Assembly (NCBI RefSeq): GCF_021730395.1
Contig: NC_069369.1
Coordinates: 63,577,501-63,641,500 of the forward strand
DNA: 64,000 bases
Reading direction: 5' to 3'
DNA from: Mercenaria mercenaria
Taxonomy: Eukaryota > Mollusca > Bivalvia > Venerida > Veneridae
Position 1 is the stretch's first letter. Each line of letters starts with the position of its first letter. The translations under genes were made by a program, and so were the position numbers. Positions 1 to 11,840 of the stretch are shown here, in pieces. Below the pieces are notes generated by a model, which worked only from the letters and a program-made list of their open reading frames with translations, was not told where the DNA came from and ran no database searches.

Positions 1-249
1 TATCTTTCTTTTCGCTTTCAAAATCTAGCCCATGTTTATCGTTCACTCGACTTAATAAGGAATGTGCTTGATTTATTTAACATCGTGCACGTCAACTAAG
101 AGCCCCATTTTTTCAAAGTTTTTTTTTCAAATTTCATAGCGTATTTACGCAAATGTTCAGCTTATTTGGAGCTCTTGCTCAACAGATAACAACGTTTCAT
201 CCTCTTTTAACATTTTAGATATGATTGGATAGATACTTTGTCCTCTGGT
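1..249. other. upstream/5' flank of the B-box exon
   Basis: No gene seen. Pyrimidine-rich sequence ending in 'cattttag' at about 211-218 could be a 3' splice site in front of the B-box coding exon, in which case a 5' UTR exon lies outside the window. This is inference only. Confidence 0.35.
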
Positions 250-1147
250 ATGGCTGTACCAGGGCGTAAAGCAGAGCAACATCAGTCGTCAGGGTCGGCA
301 ACGGATTATGAGCATAGCTGTGACGCATGTCTCGTCGATGGACAAGATGTGGAAGCTCATGGATATTGCTTTGATTGTCAAGACCATCTGTGTGTAACTT
401 GCTTCAGGTTTCATCGTAAAAACAGGGCTTCCAGAAATCATAGATTGGTAGACAATACAGCATCTCTGCCTGCACATGTCACTAAATCATCAGCAGAAAC
501 ATGTACTGTCACAGAGAAATGTGCCGAGCACGAAGGCCAGATTCTTAAGTTCTTCTGTCTAAAACACGAAGCGCTTGCTTGCCACGACTGCGTGACACTT
601 GACCACAGAAGATGTGACATTGACTACATTCCAAAAACATGCGTGGGAGTAACTGAAAGCAAAGAGTATATCGACACTTTTAAGAAGCTGAATGATCTTC
701 TTGAGTACGTGAACTACGTGCAGAAAATGACCGAGAAGAAGAATTGTGAAATTGTAAATGCTTCTACAAGAGTTGTAGAAGAAATAGATAAATTCCAAAA
801 AGATGTAAATGATCGCATTTATCAACTTCGTTGCCAAATTTTAGGAAAAGTAGCGAGCGAAAAGAAAAAGCAAAATGATGATATTGGAATCGTGTTGAAA
901 ACTTGTGAAAAAATGGCATCGGATATAAAACAGGTCATAACGAGCTCTCATGAAAACGAAGCTGCTCAAAGAGAAGGTCAGATATACATCTACATGAAGA
1001 GAGCTGAACAGATTATTAAGTCTCAAGAAATAGAAAAGGCAAAGGCAAATCTTCACGCCATTCCTACAGAGATAACATTCAAACGTAACAGAGAAATTGA
1101 AAATATTTTCTCACATCAAGTGACCTTTGGGACGCTGAAAATTCCAG
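250..1147 (+). CDS. B-box/coiled-coil (RING-less TRIM-like) protein, N-terminal coding exon
   Basis: Start chosen at the ATG at 250 (MAVPGRK...); the open frame extends 12 nt further up but only to a TTG. The exon codes 299 residues plus one base and ends at the donor G|gtaagag (1148), phase 1. B-box 1 ligands are C24, C27, C40, C43, C48, C51, H55 and H64. B-box 2 ligands are C91, H94, C103, H106, C111, C114 and H119. Residues of about 135-270 are rich in K, E, Q and I/L and look like a coiled coil. There is no RING before the B-boxes, so an E3 ligase role cannot be assumed. Such RING-less two-B-box proteins are strongly expanded in bivalves and often serve as scaffolds in innate immunity. 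The read-through after 1147 adds only a few residues before a stop, which supports splicing. The next phase-compatible exons are the 168-nt copies from 4121 onward. Confidence 0.9.
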
Positions 1148-1290
1148 GTAAGAGTCAATTTCAATAAATACATACCCTGTGTTTCAAATTGCGCTACCAT
1201 CACTACATTTTCCCGTCTAATTAAACTATCAAAAAGATAAACGTTTGTATTGAGTTAAATTTGGACATATTTTGTATATAGAGGATATTT

Positions 1291-1410
1291 ATTTGTTTTT
1301 AGTGAATATGGAATATATGTCACTGAGAAGTGAGAAAATTTTAAATATTTTGTGAACATTTTCTCACTTTGATGTGAGATAAATTCCGTATTCACTCAAA
1401 ACAAACAAAT
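1291..1410. repeat. 120-bp foldback hairpin (MITE-like)
   Basis: The left arm 1291-1340 (ATTTGTTTTTAGTGAATATG...) is matched by the reverse complement of 1361-1410, with a few mismatches and a loop of about 20 bp. An AT-rich near-palindrome of this size is typical of a miniature inverted-repeat element. No coding content. Confidence 0.75.
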
Positions 1411-2196
1411 CTTCTTTTTACTTTATGCCTGGGGTGCATAGGTTCAAGCCCCTATTGGGACCAAAATTTCTTTTCCATATTTTCTAGTAAGTTTTTACTT
1501 CTTTCAAGACTGATTATGGATGTATTGTACAAAACATGAACAAATGCATAAAAAAATACGAAATTTATAAGCGATTTTTTGCTGTTCAGAGTGAATTTAC
1601 ATCTGAATCAGGAGGGGTAGAGTTAGACATCTTTAAAAGTACTGAGTTACATGCGGTAAAAGTGCTCTATTTTTGCTTCATTCTTTAGATTACATATTGT
1701 GGAAGAAATGCAGGTAGGCTTTACTTCTGCCCCAAGGTTATTTTTGAATGAAGTGAGCAAAATTCAAAACAGACGCATAGGATTCGACCTTGATTTTTCA
1801 ATGTTGGAGTAAATTTTTTGTCTCTCCCATTAAATCTGTTTACTTAAGCCACCCTAGAAAACAAAATATATTTACAGTTTTATTTGTGTTTTATAATTAG
1901 TTAACAATAGTTGATGTTTCTTTTATCAAAATTAATGCAGTAATGAATTCTCTGCAAACGTTTTAGGTAGTGGCCATCACATTGAAATGTGTCTCTACTT
2001 GAGTTGAGGAAATATCATAAATTATTACATACCTAAAGTTATTTTCCATTGGGTTTCAATGGACCTATATCGTGCAATATTTTTCAATATCATGACGTGA
2101 ACGCTTTCAAATCGGACGTGGAATGTTTTATTTACGTTGTAATGGAAAGAATCACGTGACGTCCATGGCGTCCACGCGCACGTTGCGACAACAAGT

Positions 2197-2225
2197 TGAC
2201 GTCATTTTTGTGAAAAATATAAATG
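2197..2225 (+). promoter_or_regulatory. perfect CRE palindrome with nearby TATA-like box
   Basis: TGACGTCA at 2197-2204 is followed about 15 bp later by 'ATATAAATG'. CREB/ATF factors bind this palindrome. Other ACGT cores lie at about 2095-2190. Whether it drives anything is unknown; it sits just left of a hairpin element and may belong to it. Confidence 0.3.
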
Positions 2226-2347
2226 CGCGTCAGTTTACTTTGTTTATTGCTTTTTCGGGGAAATTCTTTTCGTGTTTTTCCTATCTCGTTACAGAACGAT
2301 AATTGATATATAAAATAATCATTTGATAGTGGATATGTAATAAAAAT

Positions 2348-2468
2348 GTTATCAACTTTGTATGTGGATATATGCACTCGTTCTTTCGCTGATAATATTG
2401 CGCTCCTAAAGTCGCGCAATATCACCGCTGCAGAACTCGTGCATATATCCACATACAAAGTTAATAAC
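2348..2468. repeat. 121-bp foldback hairpin (MITE-like)
   Basis: The left arm 2348-2402 (GTTATCAACTTTGTATGTGG...) pairs with 2413-2468 over about 55 bp, with few mismatches and a loop of about 10 bp. The hairpin contains GATATTGCGC-type cores. The small open frame across it is a by-product of the palindrome. Confidence 0.8.
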
Positions 2469-3183
2469 CTATAATTATACAAAATTTACAAAAAAACCCA
2501 TTAAAAAACGGCACGGTAAAAGTTGTTTAAAATTTGCAACACAGTGCGAAACATGATCAACTTTAAGAATATACCAAGCAAATGCCATTTTTTAAACATC
2601 ACTATTAGGGGTCCAATACCTTAAGCAAATAACTGAGAATTAATACCCCATGTACAAGTAGATCGGCAAGGCTATATCATTTACATAGTGATAAGCAGTG
2701 AGTGATATGGATTATATATAACTTATATAACACAGTATTTCATCAGGTAGCATAAAACTGGTATGGGATGTTATAAGCGATCAACAACAGTACTGTAGAT
2801 TTTTTTATATGAAAATTTTAATCAAAATATTGTATTTTAGCTTGTTGGTTGTAAAGTACAATATTGTTTATACAGATCATTATGCAATACTATAGTAGAG
2901 AAAATTATTCGCCCTCCAGTAGAGTGCTTTTGTATTGCATGGCAATACTTCAAGCACTTGTAACATTTCAGTTTTATGAGATCAAAATAACTTTAAACTT
3001 TCTGATCAAATCATAAGATGAAAATTTATGTACTTGAGTTGTAAACTGATGAAACCTAACCAGAAAAACCTACCATAATTATTAAGAGTCCCCAATCAGT
3101 TCTCTGTCAAAGCCAGATCAGATAATAGTTTTTAGAGCTTTGGTTTGTGTTGCGGCAGTTGGTCAGTATGTAGTTCTGTTCTG

Positions 3184-4080
3184 TTATAGATAGATATATT
3201 TATTCAGGTATAAGATCATACAATTTAAAATTACAAATATCGCATTACGTAAGATAAATTTTCTAAGATATTTAAAACTAAGCGAACAATTCTAAAACTA
3301 ACATGTGACTTACATTCACATAATATTGCTTAAACATAGATTAAAAAATACGAATAGATAGTTTTCATAAAAGTTATAAAAAGACAGTGATTTTAATAAT
3401 AAAAAATCATAAAAAGTTATTTCAAGTTTAGTCGTGCTTCCTAAATTATTCTCCGCTAATCTTATACCAAGGATAACTCATGAAAGTAGCTTGAAGAGCA
3501 CTTATTTCCAAAGAGTCCTCGACTCATTACGGCACCGATTTAATTATATGTTAAGTAAAAAGAAAAAAAGAAACATCAATGAAAAACTATACGCGAAAGA
3601 AGAATAAAGTAAGGAGAAAGTATTAAAGAGAATATTTTAGTGAGTACTTCAATAATAACAACTGAAGTTTAAATAACACCTGAATTAAAAAAAAACTAAA
3701 CATTAATATTACTTATAGCTTGGCTTTCCTCAAGTAATTTTACTTCTTTAAACAGATGTGCTTTTAAAGCAGATTTAAAACTTGGCTTATTTTTTTATAT
3801 CTTTTAGGCTGCTTGGCAGAGCATTCCAATCAGAAATTGCTTGATAAAAGAATGTCCTTGACTCATAGGATGAAATTTTAGGAACTACAAAATTGTTTTT
3901 ACTAAATCTTGTCTTTGTTTGTATCTCAGATACTTTAGTAAAGTTTTGTTTCAAACAGGTTGAGCATTTATCATGAAAAATATTGATTGCATGATTCAGA
4001 AGGAGTTGCTTCGCGTTGTCACCTACTTTCAGGATATTGATATTTTCTAAAACATCATAATTGATACTGGTTCTAGTACA
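3184..4080 (-). mobile_element. 3' end of a LINE, antisense in the intron
   Basis: Read on the minus strand, about 4080 to 3790 encodes the extreme C-terminus of a LINE reverse-transcriptase ORF. Visible pieces are 'NINILKVGD', 'KNNFVVPKISSYESRTFF' and 'ISDWNALPSSLKDIKK' followed by a stop; the W-N-A-L-P block is typical of CR1/Jockey-like LINE tails. A 3' UTR follows, ending in AATAAA and a short repetitive tail near 3184. The 5' part is truncated. The left edge of the tandem array (about 3934) lies inside this fragment, and each later array unit begins with the same LINE piece, so the LINE insertion is older than the duplications. Confidence 0.75.
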
Positions 4081-6896
4081 TGTAGATAAGTTTAAAACAA
4101 ACCTAGTTATTCTGTTTCAGAATCAACAAAACCAATCAAAGTGAAAGGTGTTCACAAATCTGCATCTAGAAATACAAATGCATTTTACTTTAATAATTCA
4201 AGACAGTCTGAATTTGGTGACAGTGAAGGATCCCCCAGTGATGAAGAAGAAGTAGATGCTACATATATTCCATTTAAAAACCCAAAAGGTATGTTTTAAT
4301 AATTATCTGTATTTCTTTCCTAAATACATACACTTTGCAGAACAGCAAAACTGGAGCTGTTGGATCTTGTGAAAGAAAATTCTCGCACTGTATGTTGGAT
4401 TGACCCTTTTTAACAACTGTCTGTAGACACAGCGGACATGTTTGTCAAATGGCTCATTCATTATATGGTTGAGTTCTCTGATGTTTGTTGTAACTCACTC
4501 TTACATAAATTTACAGGTATTAGCATGTTTTGAATTTCATTCATATTTAGGCTATTGAAAAAAAGTCTACGAGGTGTTGTCGTCTCTTGATCGTCAATGT
4601 TGGCGTCGGTTAAATATTTTGTTAAGATCCTCCTTTTCCCGAAAAACCATAAGAACTACAGCTTTGAAACTTTACACACGTGTTTGTCATCATTATGTGA
4701 CAGTGTAGGCCAAGCATTATAATTTTGATACGCATTTTGTCCAAATTATGGTCCTTTTTGTACTTAGAAAGTTTGAGTTTCTTGGTTAAAACTTGTTTAG
4801 GTCCACCTTTTCAAAAAAAAAAAATAACTATTAGAGATACGGCTTTAAAACTTTGCACACATTTTTCCACCATTAGGTGCCTTTATAGGCCAAGAACCAT
4901 AATTCAGATACACACTTAATTAGAATTATGGCCCTTTTTGTACATAGAAATTCTGAACTATAACATTTTCTTACATACTGACCAGCACTTGCAGACGAGC
5001 GATGACACCCATAGGCAGTGCTCTGAATTATGACCCTTATAGTCCTGTTTAACAATGTAGAGTTGAAGCTAGATATCCTGAACTTGCTTTTGTGAACACT
5101 TCAGATATCTTTACAAATTTTCAAGTCGTGTCAAAATTTGTTTTTAATATATATATTTTCTCTCCATTTAAGTCATACCTAGAGCTGGAAGGTGAAACCC
5201 TCCCCCTCTAGGGACTTTTGTAGACCCTATTATTTTTGAAGCCCCTTGTCTGTTGATCATATTTCTGAATTATGCCATCTGGCCGGTGGGTTAACTATGA
5301 ATTACAGCATGTTCTTTACGTTACATTTATTTAATACAGTTAAATATCGTTACCTCGATATCGGTTAGTTCGATACTCCGGTTAGCACGATGTGTTTGAG
5401 TCGGTCCCGATTTTTCTCTATTTATCTTAATGTAATTAGTTATCATTACCTCGATATGATTAGCTCAATATTTTGTTTAGCTTGGTGAGATTTTTCAGTC
5501 CCGTCACCTTACCTGTATTGTTTTTAAACATTGTTTCATCGATCTCTCAGCTTGTCAAAAATATCCATGTTATTTGTAAGGTTTGAAAATCAACCTATTG
5601 TTGTCCGGCGATGTATTATTCATATTCAAGTTAGTTTCGGTGTTAGTTTGTTTTGCATTTTATTTAATCTTTATATCCAATTAAAACGTCAGGAAGTTTT
5701 GTCATTTAATTCCCAATATATTAGTCTTTAAATAAACAACTTATAAATTTGTTAAGCAAGCTAAAAATAGAAAGCTGTTTTCCAATATAACAACTTAATT
5801 TGGTTAAAATATTTTGTTTGACGAAGTAAAAATCTTGCCATTTTAGTTGACTGAGTAATAATATGTCGTTATTTGACTAGTGTTAAATTTTCGTTATCAA
5901 GCAAGTCAATAATGACTACTCAACTAGGAACATTACTGCTGCATTCAGACTTTTAGAAACAACCAAAATCATTACAAGGGTGTTGATGATAAGCAGAATA
6001 TGCTTGTTGTCAATTTCCGCTGTGTTTTTTCTCTCAACCGATTAATTTATTTTTCAATTACGTTACCAATGTTTTAGAAATACTCATATCGATTAATTCA
6101 AATAGGTTATAATCGTCAGAAAAAGCAGATATCTCTAAAATATAGTAACTTTAATATACATATCATATAAGAATTTAAGAATGTATTCATACAATAGTTT
6201 TAAAAAAGACGTTACCATATTATATACGTTACTAAATTCACGATATAAAATTTTTCATTTTTCTCAGACATTAGATTGATTATGTAATCCTTATAATGAT
6301 GTTTAAATTAGACAAGCGAGTATCGTATCAGGTTAGATATAAAAATACATGCAGCTGTCAGGATAACGAGTTATATGATCAGGGAAGTGCCTACGCCTTT
6401 AATAACAATGAAATGGTTCCTACCCATAAGATGACTATGTCTTAGCTAGCTGAAAATACGAAATTAGAATGTCCTTTGTAAAACATATAGCTATGAGACC
6501 AATATCTCATATATATATAGAATTTTCCTTGGACTGCCTTGCCTAAATGATTTTAATTATGAGCTAGTAATTTCAGGGATAGGCAAATCACTTCAGGTTT
6601 CAAAAAACAATCTTCAATTAATTATAATTAGCTCAAACCCCTATAGGCTGGAGACTCTATAGTTGACTGTCTTTTTATGAAGTAAAAGTTACCGTCAACA
6701 ATGTCATTTGAATCAACAACATACCAGTCATATCGCAATAAATGCTGGCCTCTGTCCTCTTAATGAAATTACAATCTATTGACTGACCTGACTCCGGATG
6801 TCAGGCCTGTATGCTATTAATTTAGCATTCACCTACCATATAGGTTTATCCCCAAGGCTAGGCTTGTACTTCGCCAATAACGTGAACCGTCTTTAT
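3934..6896. repeat. tandem array unit 1 (about 2.96 kb)
   Basis: First unit of a tandem array. Order within a unit: truncated LINE piece, 168-nt exon, two diverged direct repeats of about 180 bp each (about 4605-4785 and 4786-4960, sharing 'ggccaag' and 'aattatggccctttttgtac' words), an internal segment with repeated 'gatatcggttag/gatatgattagc' words like a pogo/Tigger-type MITE interior (about 5335-5510), then AT-rich sequence ending 'cgccaataacgtgaaccgtc'. The following unit starts again at 'tttgtttcaaatag'. Confidence 0.85.
4121..4288 (+). CDS. 168-nt phase 1-1 exon, copy 1 (acidic linker)
   Basis: Acceptor 'tattctgtttcag|' and donor '|gtatgtttt' bound exactly 168 nt (56 codons). Phase is 1 at both ends, and the exon is open in the frame that joins to the phase-1 donor at 1147 (G|AA gives Glu). 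It reads ESTKPIKVKG...AFYFNNSRQSEFGDSEGSPS, then DEEEVDATYIPFKN: a polar, Ser/Asp/Glu-rich linker with no recognised fold. A symmetric exon can be added or skipped without shifting frame, which fits its tandem amplification. Assignment to the B-box gene rests on phase, strand and spacing, not on transcript evidence. Confidence 0.7.
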
Positions 6897-7071
6897 AAAG
6901 TTTGTTTCAAATAGTTTGAGCATTTATCATGAAAAATATTGATTGATGATTCAGAAGGAGTTGCTCGCGCTGTCACACTTTCAGGATATTGATATTTTCT
7001 AAAACATCATAATGATACTGGTTCAGTACATATGGTAAGTTTAAAACAAACCATATTATTCGTTAGATCAC

Positions 7072-7205
7072 AAAACAATCAAATGTAGGTGTTGGCAAAC
7101 TGCATCTAGAGTCAAATGCATTTTACTTTAATAATTAAGACAGTCTAATTTGTGAAGTAAGGATCCCCGAGTATGAAAAAAGAAAAATGCTAACTATATA
7201 AATTA
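7072..7205 (+). pseudogene. ruined 168-nt exon, copy 2
   Basis: Words of the exon are present in order ('ctgcatctagag', 'aaatgcattttactttaat', 'gacagtct', 'ggatcccc'), but many single bases are missing, so no frame survives. The splice acceptor is also eroded. This may be a sequencing or assembly defect rather than true decay. Confidence 0.6.
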
Positions 7206-9172
7206 TGATTGATACTTTTAAATTTAGAGAGTTGTAAGTTATATGTATTTATTTGTGATATTAAATTTAATTATTTAATTCATATTTGTTAAAAGTAAGT
7301 GTTGTGCTCTACGTCATGTTAATATTGTAACTTAAACAAGATAATTAACTTACACGTTGTCATATTACGAGCCAATTATTTTATACGATTTGTCAATTTC
7401 TTTTACTTGAAGTTGTTTGTTAAAATTGTTAGTACTTAAAAAAAAAATATTAAATAGTTTAAACTTGCACATTTCACATTATTATAGGAAGAAAATCAAT
7501 AACTAATAATAGCTTTTTACTAAATGAAAATTTCTCTCTCATTCGAACGATGACCATAGGCATGCTCTAATAGACCTTATGTCTGTTACATGTAATGAGT
7601 AGATACCTGATTCTTGTAACTTATTCTTACAATTTATCGTTCAAAATTTTTATTATATTTCTCATTTAATATACTATGATAACTCCTAGGACTTAATTAT
7701 TACCTGTTGATATTTTAATATCATTGCGTGGTTAATAATAAATTTATATTTTTATAAGTAATATTTATGTATATACGTTAAATTGTGGTGATTTTTATAT
7801 TATAATTTATTACTATGATATAATATTTTTGTAATTTCTACTTATTTTAAATTTCTATTACTGTCAAAAATATCTTTATTAAGTAATACATTGTTCATAT
7901 ATAATTAATATTGTTTTTTTTTATTTATTTACATAATAATATAATCAATATTAAAAGTCAAGAATGTTCAAAAACACTATTTAAAATTTTTCGAAAACTA
8001 TTATATAATATAATTATGTAATTGTAAAAAAAATACTATAATAGAATATCATAGATTTTAAAAAAAAATTAAGTTGTAACAATATGTGTTCAATTCCTTG
8101 TTGTTACATTATATTTTATACTATTTAGAATACTAACAATATAGTTATAAAAAAAAATTTAATATATATTATATATAAGATAATATATATGTTAAAAATA
8201 TATTTATATTAAATAAAATTATTTCCAACATAGATTATTATCTATAATGTTTAAATTAAATATATTATATATAAAATAATCATTAGATAATTTATATAAG
8301 TCTCCTAATAAATAAGCTACATAGATAATTCTAATATAAAAGATAAGTCTTTAAATATAACAATTATATATAAATTTCTGCCTGCTAATATTTAATAGTA
8401 ATATCGAGAACTTGTTAAAAAATATATATTATACCCAAGGTGACTATACTTTTTTGAATAAAATTCGTAAATTTAATAAAAATCATTATCATATTGGCTT
8501 CTAAATACTATAATGAATGATCCCTATGTATTTAATATACATATGTTACAATTATTATCATAACTGACTTATTTTAATATTATTAAAAAATGATTGTAAA
8601 ATTCTCTTCATAGAATAATTTCTAAATATAATGTTATGTATAACAACTTTTTTTAATAAAAATAGTATTGCAATCATAGATACAAATTATTAATAGATTA
8701 TTGTGAATAGGTCCGTGTAAAAAAGATTACAATATTAAAAAAATTTATTATATTTTAATTTTAACAAACGGTGTTTTTGAAGAATCTGCATGTATGTTGG
8801 ATTGACTTTTTAACATGTCTGTAGAAAGCGACATGTTGTAATGTATTATATATGGTTGATTCTCTGTTTTGTTTATCCTCTTACTAATTACGTTAGTTTG
8901 AATTTCTTATATTTGTTTAAAATCTAGGTGTGTGTCTTTATCGTCATGTGGGCGGTTAATATTGTAAGTCTCTTTTCCCAAACCATAAGAACACAGCTTG
9001 AAACTTTAACACTTGTTGTATCATTATGTACTGTAGGCAAGATTATAATTTTGATACGCATTTGTAAATTATGGTCTTTTATAGAAGTTTGAGTTTTTGT
9101 TAAAATTGTTGGTCCTTCAAAAAAATACTATTAAGATGTTAAAATTTCACTTTCACTTAGTGCTTTATGGTT

Positions 9173-9195
9173 ATATTCCATTTAAAAACCAAAAG
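9173..9195 (+). pseudogene. 3' end of the 168-nt exon, copy 3
   Basis: Only the last codons (...IPFKNQK, then G|gtatg) are clean; everything just upstream belongs to the poor-quality block. The donor at 9196 is intact. The exon is probably complete in the real genome, but that cannot be read here. Confidence 0.5.
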
Positions 9196-11840
9196 GTATG
9201 TTTTATAATTATCTGTATTTCTTTCCTAAATACATACACTTTGCAGAACAGCAAAACTGGAGCTGTTGGATCTTGTGAAGAAATTCTCGCACTGTATGTT
9301 GGATTGACCCTTTTTAACAACTGTCTGTAGACACAGCGGACATGTTTGTCAAATGGCTCATTCATTATATGGTTGAATTCTCTGATGTTTGTTGTAACTC
9401 ACTCTTACATAAATTTACAGGTATTAGCATGTTTTGAATTTCATTCATATTTAGGCTTTGAAAAAAGTCTACGAGGTGTTGTCGTCTCTTGATCGTCAAT
9501 GTGGCGTCGGTTAAATATTTGTAAGTCCTCCTTTTCCCAAAAACCATAAGAACTACAGCTTTGAAACTTACACACTTGTTTGTCATCATTATGTGACAGT
9601 GTAGGCCAAGCATTATAATTTGATACGCATTTTGTCCAAATTATGGTCCTTTTTGTACTTAGAAAGTTTGAGTTTCTTGGTTAAAACTTGTTTAGGTCCA
9701 CCTTTTCAAAAAAAAAAAAATAACTATTAGAGATACGGCTTTAAAACTTTGCACACATTTTTCCACCATTAGGTGCCTTTATAGGCCAAGAACCATAATC
9801 AATAACACTTAATCAGAATTATGGCCATTTTTGTACATAGAAATTCTGAACATAACACTTTTCTTACATACTGACCAGCACTTGCAGACGAGCGATGACA
9901 CCCATAGGCAGTGCTCTGAATTATGACCCTTATAGTCCTGTTTAACAATGTAGAGTTGAAGCTAGATATCCTGAACTTGCTTTTGTAAACACTTCAGATA
10001 TCTTTACAAATTTCAAGTCGTGTCAAAATTTGTTTTAATATATATATTTTCTCTCCATTTAAGTCATACCTAGAGCTGGAACGTGAAACCCTCCCCTCTA
10101 GGGACTTCTATAGACCCTATTATTTTGAAGCCCTTGTCTGTAGATCATATTTCTGAATTATGCCATCTGGCCGGTGGGTTAACTATGAATTACAGCATGT
10201 TCTGTACGTTACATTTATTTAATACAGTTGAATATCGTTACCTCGGTATCGGTTAGCTCGATACTCCGGTTAGCACGATGTGTTTGAGTCGGTCCCGATT
10301 TTTCTCTATTTATCTTAATGTAATTAGTTATCATTACCTCGATATGATTAGCTCAATATTTTGTTTAGCTTGGTGAGATTTTTCAGTCCCGTCACCTTAC
10401 CTGTATTGTTTTTAAACATTGTTTCATCGATCTCTCAGCTTGTCAAAAATATCCATGTTATTTGTAAGGTTTGAAAATCAACCTATTGTTGTCCGGCGAT
10501 GTATTATTCATATTCAAGTTAGTTTCGGTGTGTTTGTTTTGCTTGTTATTTAATCTTTAATCCAATTAAAACGTCAGGAAGTTTGCATTTAATTCCCAAT
10601 AATTAGTCTTATAAAACAACGTGCAAGCAAGAAAGCTGTTTTCCAATATAACAACTAATTTGGTTAAAATATTTTGTTTGACGAAGTAAAAATCTGCCAT
10701 TTAGGACTGAGTAATAATATGCGTATTTGACTGGTAAATTTTCGTTATCGAAGCACAGTCAAAATGACTACTCAACTAGGAACATTACTGCTGCATTCAG
10801 ACTTGTTTAGAAACAACCAAAATCATTAGCAAGGGTGTTGAGTGATAAGCAGAATATGCTGTTGTCAATTTTCCCGCTGTGTTTTGTTCTCTCAACCGAT
10901 TATTTCATTTTTCAATTGACGTTACCATATGTTTTAGAAAATACTCATATCGATTAATTCAATAGGTTTAATCGTCAGAAAAAAGCAGATATCTCTAAAA
11001 TATAGTAATTTCATATACATATCATATAAGAATTTAAGAATGTATCATACAATAGTTTTAAGAACAAGTACGTTACCATATTTATATACGTTACTAAAAT
11101 TCACGATATAAAATTTTCATTTCTCAGACAATAGATTGATTATGTAATCCTTATAATGATGTTTAAACTTAGACAATGCGAGTATCGTATCAGGTTAGAT
11201 ATAAAAATACATGCAGCTGTCAGGATACGAGTTATATGACTCAGGGAAGTGCCTACGCCTTTAATAACAATGAAATGGGTCCTACCCATAAGATGACTAT
11301 GTCTTAGACTAGCTGAAAAAACGAAAATAGCAATTGTCCTTTGTATAAAACATAATTAGCGTGTTGAAGAGCCAAATAAATTGCCTACTTATTTATATAA
11401 CATATTAGAGATATCTTTCCTCTGCGCTGCCTGTTGTCCTTAAGAACATGATGATTATTTTAATATAGATGAAGCAATTGAATAAAATTTCAGGGGATTC
11501 AGGCAAAATCAGGGGTATTCAAAATGATTGGTCGCAAAAAAAAAACAATCTTCAATTAATTATAATTAGCTCAAACCCCTATAGGCTGGAGACTCTATAG
11601 TTGACTGGTCTTTTTATTGAAGTAAAAGTTCCCGTCAGACAATGTCTTTGAATCAACAACATACCAGTCTTATCGCATATATGCTGGCCTCTGTCCTCTT
11701 AATTGAAATTACAACTCTATATGACTGACCTGACTCCGGATGCTCAGCGCCTGTATGCTATTACATTTAGCATTCACCTACCATATAGGTTTATCCCCAA
11801 TGGCTAGGCTGTACTTCGCCAATAACGCTGAACCGTCTTT

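Larger units (their letters stand above)
1148..3183. other. first intron of the B-box gene
   Basis: No coding sequence recognised. It holds two foldback hairpins (1291-1410 and 2348-2468), a short tRNA-like B-box stretch near 1441-1458 (GGTTCAAGCCCC) and a CRE/TATA-like stretch near 2197-2225. Confidence 0.6.
6897..11840. repeat. tandem array units 2 and 3 (unit 2 of very poor sequence)
   Basis: Unit 2 (about 6897-9172) is recognisable at its left end and again at about 8780-9165 as a copy of the array unit, but with a missing base every few positions. Its centre (about 7200-8770) is almost pure A/T and only faintly alignable. From about 9173 the sequence abruptly matches the other units again. 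Together units 2 and 3 are about 950 bp shorter than two full units. Unit 3 also has a locally insertion-rich patch at about 11330-11560. Confidence 0.75.

Noticed and set aside
4725-4919. 64-codon frame repeated at 12628-12819
   Set aside because: It lies in the diverged direct repeats of the array, changes with single-base differences between units and has no domain.
7200-8770. Biological AT-rich satellite
   Set aside because: Faint but ordered words of the array unit persist through it, so a badly resolved array copy is more likely than a separate satellite.
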